Positions 58,805 through 64,000 of a stretch of DNA of 64,000 nt are shown here, one piece after another (within the stretch, counting starts at the first letter, position 1; each line of letters begins with the position of its first letter). Where the stretch lies: positions 22,131,735 through 22,195,734 of the forward strand of contig NC_071396.1 of the NCBI RefSeq assembly GCF_022682495.2, written 5' to 3'. This DNA comes from Desmodus rotundus. Its lineage: Eukaryota > Chordata > Mammalia > Chiroptera > Phyllostomidae. A model generated the notes under the pieces. It was given only the letters and a program-made list of their open reading frames with translations, ran no database searches and had not been told where the DNA came from. The position numbers and the translations under genes are program-made.

Positions 58805-59215
58805 TCTTGATAATATTTCATTCATTTGTTCATTCAACAATATGAAGTAAGTACTTTCTATGTACAGGTTCTGTTTTAGGAGCTAGGTATACCTGAATAA
58901 CAGGAACAGCAAGCCCACGTTCTCATGGAGCTTAAATTCTGCTTGAGGTAGATGAGGTATCGAGAGAGATGGTCAGTAAACATACGTTTAAGTAACACGA
59001 CATGGTAGGTAGTCAATGTTAGGACAAAAAGTAGACAAGGACAGAGGTACTCTGAGGAGTAGCTGCAGATGTGGTGAGAATTGGCTGGGTTCTGGGTATA
59101 ATTTGAAAGTAGAGTCGATGAGCTTTGCTGATGGATATGTGAGGTATGAGAGAAAGGAAGAAGTCAAGAACGACTCCAAGGATTTTGGCTCTAGCAGTTG
59201 GAAGGAAATGGTTAT
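58805..59215 (-). mobile_element. L2 fragment in EGLN1 intron 1
   Basis: Antisense L2: TTCATTCAACAATATGAAGT, CTCATGGAGCTTAAATTCTG, and CGACTCCAAGGATTTTGGCT near the right end. Confidence 0.7.
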
Positions 59216-60339
59216 TATTTTATCTTGCCTGACTCTTCTGCTTGCCTTCTCTTGCCCCACTTTTTCAGTTTCCATTTATAGCAGATTGTGGACACTTACT
59301 TCCCAGCCAAAGCCTGAACAAAAATGTTCGCTGCTGTCCTTTTCCACATTCCTTCCCATTGGCTGTGCTTCCTGCTCCTGCTGTTGCCCTTACAGCCCCA
59401 TCCTTTCTTCTCCAAAGGCCTTAAGGCTTCTTTGCACAGTGTGCTCATCAGCTCTACCACTGGGGCTGCGGAGTGGTACCAAGATACCTGCTACGGGAGA
59501 TTCTGCAGCACTTCTGGTGCTGACCCCAAGGCTGTCTGTGCTTTCTGCATGAACTCACTTAACATGGCTTGTGGCTGCAAACCCGTGTTAAAAGAATTAC
59601 ACAGATTCTGAAATTTAGGGAAACACGGGAAAACTGAAGGGTTCAGAGAAGCAAGCATGGATTTAGATTAAATGTCAAAATAAAGTCAGAAGTAAAACAT
59701 TTCATTTAAACATGCTGTTTAAAAGTACTATAGAAAATTGAAATGAGGCAGAAGGACCATAAAATGTCAAAAGTAATTCCATTGACATACAGATACAAAG
59801 GACTATGTGATAGCTTCCTAAAGTAGGAAGAAGGGGGAAGTTTGTGATAGTTTAAGAGGAAATTTATGATGTTTGATAATCTGAAAAGATCCCAGAGAAA
59901 TACAAGCCCTCATCCCCCTGATGTAGAGCCTGACATGGGAATTAGAAATGAAAGTACCAGCTATCAACTGGCAACTGATAGTGTTAAAATTAGAAATATA
60001 GTGTCCTGGGCTTTTAAGCAAGCCTTGCTTTGGACTCCAGGGCAAGGGGATGTCACAAACATGTGGGTAAGTTACCGTGTTTGGAGTGGTTTTAAAAAAT
60101 TAAACCCCAAAAGGTTGGCAAGTATAAGAGCCAAAAACAAAAACATATAACCCCTGAAAGGTCAGTCACGAGCTTATAGAATCTGAGAACCTATAATCTT
60201 AATTCAAACAGCTTCAATTTGAAACGGATTTTTGTACAGTAAAACCTAGGTTGGAATTACCAAATCTAGTCAGGTAATTGAAATAGTCTAATCAGGAGTT
60301 TGGAGAGTTAAAAGACTGACTATGCAATCTCAATTTTTT

Positions 60340-60530
60340 TTTCATTAGTACTGGTACTCAACTCATCTATAAATGGTAAGTAGAGCTTCAGAATAATCTG
60401 ATGAAACAAAATTCGCCATGAACTGAATAGTTGAAGCTGGGTGATAAGTATGAGCGGATAGTTACACTGTTCTCTCTACCTTGTTATAGATTTAAAATTT
60501 TTCATTAGTAAAAAATTTTTAATGGGAACT
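60340..60530 (+). mobile_element. Possible old LINE tail in EGLN1 intron 1
   Basis: TTGAAGCTGGGTGATAAGTA and CACTGTTCTCTCTACCTTGT, then AAATTTTTCATTAGTAAAAA resemble a common old LINE 3' end. Family not certain. Confidence 0.4.
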
Positions 60531-60959
60531 AGGAGTTCTGAGTCTATACTTTGGTCATATAATTATTCTCTTTTCTATCTCTGGGCATTTTGTTTTTACC
60601 TGCTATTATGTCTTCTACTGATTGCTGTTGGCACTACTCTGAAATAGATGTTCTGAAATGTACTTTTTAATTAGAAAATATAGTGATTTCCCTCCTTAAA
60701 CCAGGTCTTCGTGCTGCTTCAGTAGGACTTGCAACCACACCACCTCTAAAGCCTTGCCTGTTCATTTACAAGCTGGGCGTAAGCCTTTCAGTTATTTTTC
60801 TCATTATATTTTTCAGAGTTTTTCTTCTTTTCTCAACTTCTAACTGTAGTTTTTTTTTTCTTGCAGCTCAGTTCTTAGTTTTCTGCTCATCACTGTTGGA
60901 AGATACATGTAGGGAGAACTTACAATATGTGTATTTCTGGACTTTTCTCAGCTTAAATT

Positions 60960-61390
60960 AGTTTCCTATTGCTATGTAACCCACTACCCCAAAATTTAGC
61001 GACTTAAAACAACATGCATCTATATTCTCATTGTCTGTGGATCAGGAACCTGGGCACAGCGAGCTGCACCCTCTCTTCAGCCTCTCTCACAGGCTGCTGT
61101 CGGTGTCGGCCACGGCCACGGCCACGGGCTGCTTCCCCACTCACTCAGTAGGCAGCAGTCAGTCTCGTGGGTTTCTGGGCTGAGGACCTTAGTTCCCCGC
61201 CACATGGACCTCTCCAGCACAGTCACTTGATCCTTCAACGTACGCAAGCCAAGTAAAGAGTCTGCTAGCAAGACTGAAGTCCCAGTCTTTGGTAATGTAA
61301 CCACTGAAGTGATATACTATCACCTTTGCGGCACTCTTTGAGTTAGCAGCAAGTCTCTAGATTGATTCCACGCTCAGGGGAATGAATACC
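60960..61390 (-). mobile_element. Possible MLT1-like LTR in EGLN1 intron 1
   Basis: TTAGTTTCCTATTGCTATGT, GCGACTTAAAACAACATGCA and GTGGATCAGGAACCTGGGCA, then CGCCACATGGACCTCTCCAG, resemble antisense old LTR or related repeat consensus. Diverged; exact family not certain. Confidence 0.45.
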
Positions 61391-61589
61391 ATTTCTTAGG
61401 CTGCTTCTTCCTTTGCTGTGTCTGCCCTTGAAATGTGGTTGTTCTTAATGGCCTGCAATTTGTTTTTTCTTTTCCTCTAGTCTATACTCTTTTCTCCCTG
61501 GGCGAGCGCATGTGCTCATGGAAACACAAATTCTTAAGGTAGTTGGCCCTCTGATTTTAGGCAAATTTTCTAACAGAGCTTTCTCATCA

Positions 61590-61690
61590 CTATAGCAGGA
61601 GTTAATAATAGTACCTAATTCAATATGACTTGTCTGAGGATAGATGAGGTAGTACCTGAGAAGTGCTCAGCGGACCATCAGTGCTCTTTT
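61590..61690 (+). mobile_element. MIR fragment in EGLN1 intron 1
   Basis: GAGTTAATAATAGTACCTAA, then GATAGATGAGGTAGTACCTG. Confidence 0.5.
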
Positions 61691-61974
61691 GCAACATTAT
61701 TAGCTACGGCTATAGTAATAGGAAGAGGGGGAGGGGAAGCGGGAGAACAGCCATGACTTTCAACTGTTGGGGTGTGTTAAAAGCTCCTTGATCTGTCTGT
61801 CTCTCACCCTGGCATCTGTAGAGGACTGATGGACAGCTCTACCGGAATGCCCTGGGAGTACTGTAACTCCGCTTGATTAAGAATGAAGTTTCCTTCTGGA
61901 GAGCATGAGGGTTGGTGGGCCTTTCTGGTGGGGAGATGGGAGGACAGGTTTAAAATTGACCCTATTTGTGAACT

Positions 61975-62240
61975 CCATTATCTGTCCAACAACTATGTAC
62001 ACAGTGCCTATTGTGTCCCGGGATCAGTGCCAGGCACCAGGAATAGTGCCGCAGTGCCTGGTCAGGGTACTGCTCTCTGCCCTCTGGAGTGTTACTGTCT
62101 GAGGGGAAGGCAGCGCTGCATGTTTGTGAGAGGTCCAGGATCCTAGGGGAGCCCATTAGAGGACACCTAACTCGGTCTGCAAGCCAGAAAAACTTTCCTT
62201 GAAGTAGCAGTAATTAGACAGACTTCTGAAGGGTGAGCCC
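61975..62240 (-). mobile_element. L2 fragment in EGLN1 intron 1
   Basis: Antisense L2: TCCAACAACTATGTACACAG, AGTGCCAGGCACCAGGAATA, CTCTGGAGTGTTACTGTCTG. Confidence 0.6.
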
Positions 62241-63664
62241 ATGTCAGTGGAGTAAGTCCATTGAAAGTCTCCAGGTCTGCAAAGAGCATGATTTAGCATA
62301 CCTTTACCAGTATATAAACTTGACGCATTTTGTTTTGCTTTTATGCCTTCCCAGTTCATTCTATCCATCATTTTTAGTGTTATCTTTCCAAAACAGATCA
62401 TAATCATTCTGCCACTTGACAATTTTTGTTCATCCCAAAGTCTTGGTAAGATGAACAACTTTTTTCAAAGAACTTGGCATCATTTCCTACTTGTAGGTTC
62501 CATTTTCTACCTCTGCATATTTCCTTGGCTCTTTGTGGGGAAAGGTGGTAGGGAGGTTTCTCTAACTTGCTTCTTGTCCCAGTCCCTCTAAGCAGAACTA
62601 CAACTCCATTCTGTCTGTGGCTGTGGCATTTTTTATCACTGATAGAACACCTTTATAAAGGTGATTTCCTCTGCTAATTGTGAGCCACTTCAGCAGCTAC
62701 TTGTGAATAGCCCTTGTTCTATTCATGTTGGTGTATGCAATTTCTTGAGCCCAGCACTCAATATTGTATTTGAATTTCCACTGTACCACCCTAATTGGGA
62801 TTTTAATCAGCTTATACCTGGATTGTTACACAGTATTATATTTTTTCCCTTAATCCATTCTTCTCCAGATACAACCTACTTTCATTTTATTTGAATTTAC
62901 CAGCCCTTATAAAAATCTTGCTCAAAAGTCTCCCAAGATTTATTTAAAGGCTGCAGTTTGATTCTTACCCATTTGATGCTGACAATTGGTTAGGCCCACT
63001 GTAATTTGTTACTCTTCTTTGAAATACAACCACCATTTCAGCCAGGATGGTTTCCTGCTCGTAGTTCTCCTTCTCACTCCTGCCGGCACATCTGTGGGTC
63101 CTTTGGTTTATGACTCCCACACCTTTGCCCCGGCCATTCAGACCCCATACATCCTTTAGGCCTAGCTTGAGTCCCACTCCCAAATATCTCCCTCGACTCA
63201 ACCTTCACTGAGCCCTCTTTTCTTGCAAACTTTATATACCTTTTATTCCCGAAGGATCTTCTCTAGAACGTTACAAGGGCAGGGGAGCTGTTTTGCACTG
63301 TTGTCTCATGCAAGACACCTTCTGTTGTGGGTCTTGTTAACACTTCGTGACTGCCTCTGCGCACCTGCCCTGTACCTCACTCTCCATTCGGTGCTTACAG
63401 TGCTGTTCCTAGTCCCTATTTTCCAGATAAAAATAACCCAGACCAACATGGCCTAAACTATTTTTAACTCCAGATACTGGGACAAAGGTCTGCTCTGAAG
63501 GTGAAATGAAGTTTTATGCCATTGCCTAGGCCCAAAGTCAGTTGGTCAGTTCGCGGATTGTGATAGAATCCTGCCCATCCATGAATCTTGAGGGGACAAT
63601 GCCTGAATATCTTACTTCCCTCACCCACACCAATGGCATCAGAATTGCCAAGGATCATGTGTCA

Positions 63665-63790
63665 TTTCAGAATCAAGGGGGAGGGTGGAGGCAGGGGAGG
63701 GAGGTGGGTTTGGCTGGGGTGGGGTGGAGGGATGGGGAGAAAATGCAGACAATTGTAATTGAATAACAATAAAAATTAAAAAAAAAACCA
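63665..63790 (+). mobile_element. L1 3'UTR end with poly(A), 5'-truncated
   Basis: A G-rich polypurine block (GGGGGAGGGTGGAGGCAGGG and GGGTGGGGTGGAGGGATGGG) is followed by CAATTGTAATTGAATAACAA, AATAAAAATT and an A10 run. This is a typical bat L1 3' terminus; it looks like a very short L1 insertion in EGLN1 intron 1. Confidence 0.8.
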
Positions 63791-64000
63791 CAATTGACAT
63801 GATGTTGAAAGTGACCTCTTGAATACTCTCCTGGACGACCAGAAGAGAGAAGCTTGTGGCTAGCAAGCTGACACAAAGCTCAACATCGATACCACAGGGC
63901 TGATGTGCAGACTAAAGATTTTCAGGAGCAAAATTATAAACTGCTAAAATGATCGTAGTCTTGAATTGGCTTTATAACTATAAGTTAGTCAGATTTTCAG
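63791..64000. other. EGLN1 intron 1, unassigned
   Basis: Unique sequence to the window edge; nothing recognised. Confidence 0.5.

Larger units (their letters stand above)
53238..64000 (+). other. EGLN1: EGLN1 intron 1, 5' part
   Basis: No EGLN1 exon 2 (the stretch with the metal-binding HxD motif) is recognisable before the right edge, in keeping with the very long first intron of mammalian EGLN1. The intron holds MIR and L2 remnants, an LTR-like remnant and one short L1 3' end, listed separately. Short open frames here lack codon bias, known motifs and good splice borders. I see nothing specific at 53340-55370, 56046-57315, 57796-58805, 59216-60300 or 62241-63590 beyond simple AT-rich unique sequence and faint L2-like traces near 62340-62450. 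Confidence 0.9.

Noticed and set aside
59866..60150. 94-codon open frame in EGLN1 intron 1
   Set aside because: No recognisable family, no flanking splice signals, and AT-rich codon use like the surrounding intron.

Overview
This window is mammalian nuclear DNA, almost certainly from a bat. The lineage call rests on at least eleven copies of the tRNA-derived Ves SINE (GCCCTGGCYGGTGTGGCTC heads, pyrimidine-rich tails, several with clear target-site duplications). Ves is a hallmark of bats, especially Yangochiroptera. The rest of the repeat background is ordinary for mammals: L1, L2, MIR, MaLR-type LTRs, hAT-Charlie and Tigger remnants.

One functional gene is visible: EGLN1 (prolyl hydroxylase PHD2), the oxygen sensor that marks HIF-alpha for degradation. 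Its first coding exon is complete at 52347-53237 on the + strand, 297 codons ending at a GTAAGT donor. The exon carries the MYND zinc finger, the low-complexity linker and the first part of the dioxygenase domain. The Fe(II)/2-oxoglutarate residues lie in later exons beyond the right edge. The exon sits in a CpG island (about 51780-53340) with a TATA-less, GC-box-rich promoter and a TACGTG hypoxia-response-type core 385 bp upstream of the ATG. The window's right end, 53238-64000, is the start of intron 1 and holds only ancient repeats and unremarkable sequence.

The left 51 kb is intergenic. In human the neighbour on this side of EGLN1 is TSNAX in divergent orientation; no TSNAX exon was recognised here. 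The region is a mosaic of 5'-truncated L1 copies (1-915, 17735-18715, 23640-26850, 44870-48390 and others), one long L2 (35690-37206) split by a Ves, two HAL1/L1 ORF1-like stretches, MIRs and DNA-transposon remnants. It also holds two gene-derived pseudogenes: a frameshifted SMIM22 retrocopy with an A-rich tail (3330-3749, +) and an ANKRD16 fragment (28145-28660, -). A tandem array of eight 65-bp units lies at 31283-31802.

No CRISPR array, operon, true tRNA or rRNA gene, or clearly undescribed system was found. The observations most worth checking are a candidate spliced exon at 18827-18957, the graded 65-bp minisatellite, an L1 5'UTR-to-3'UTR fusion at 47637-48390, a DNA transposon with TIRs of about 27 bp at 35349-35665, and the regulatory features of the EGLN1 leader. 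All assignments come from reading the sequence and from remembered family consensus; no alignment was run, so repeat boundaries are approximate.
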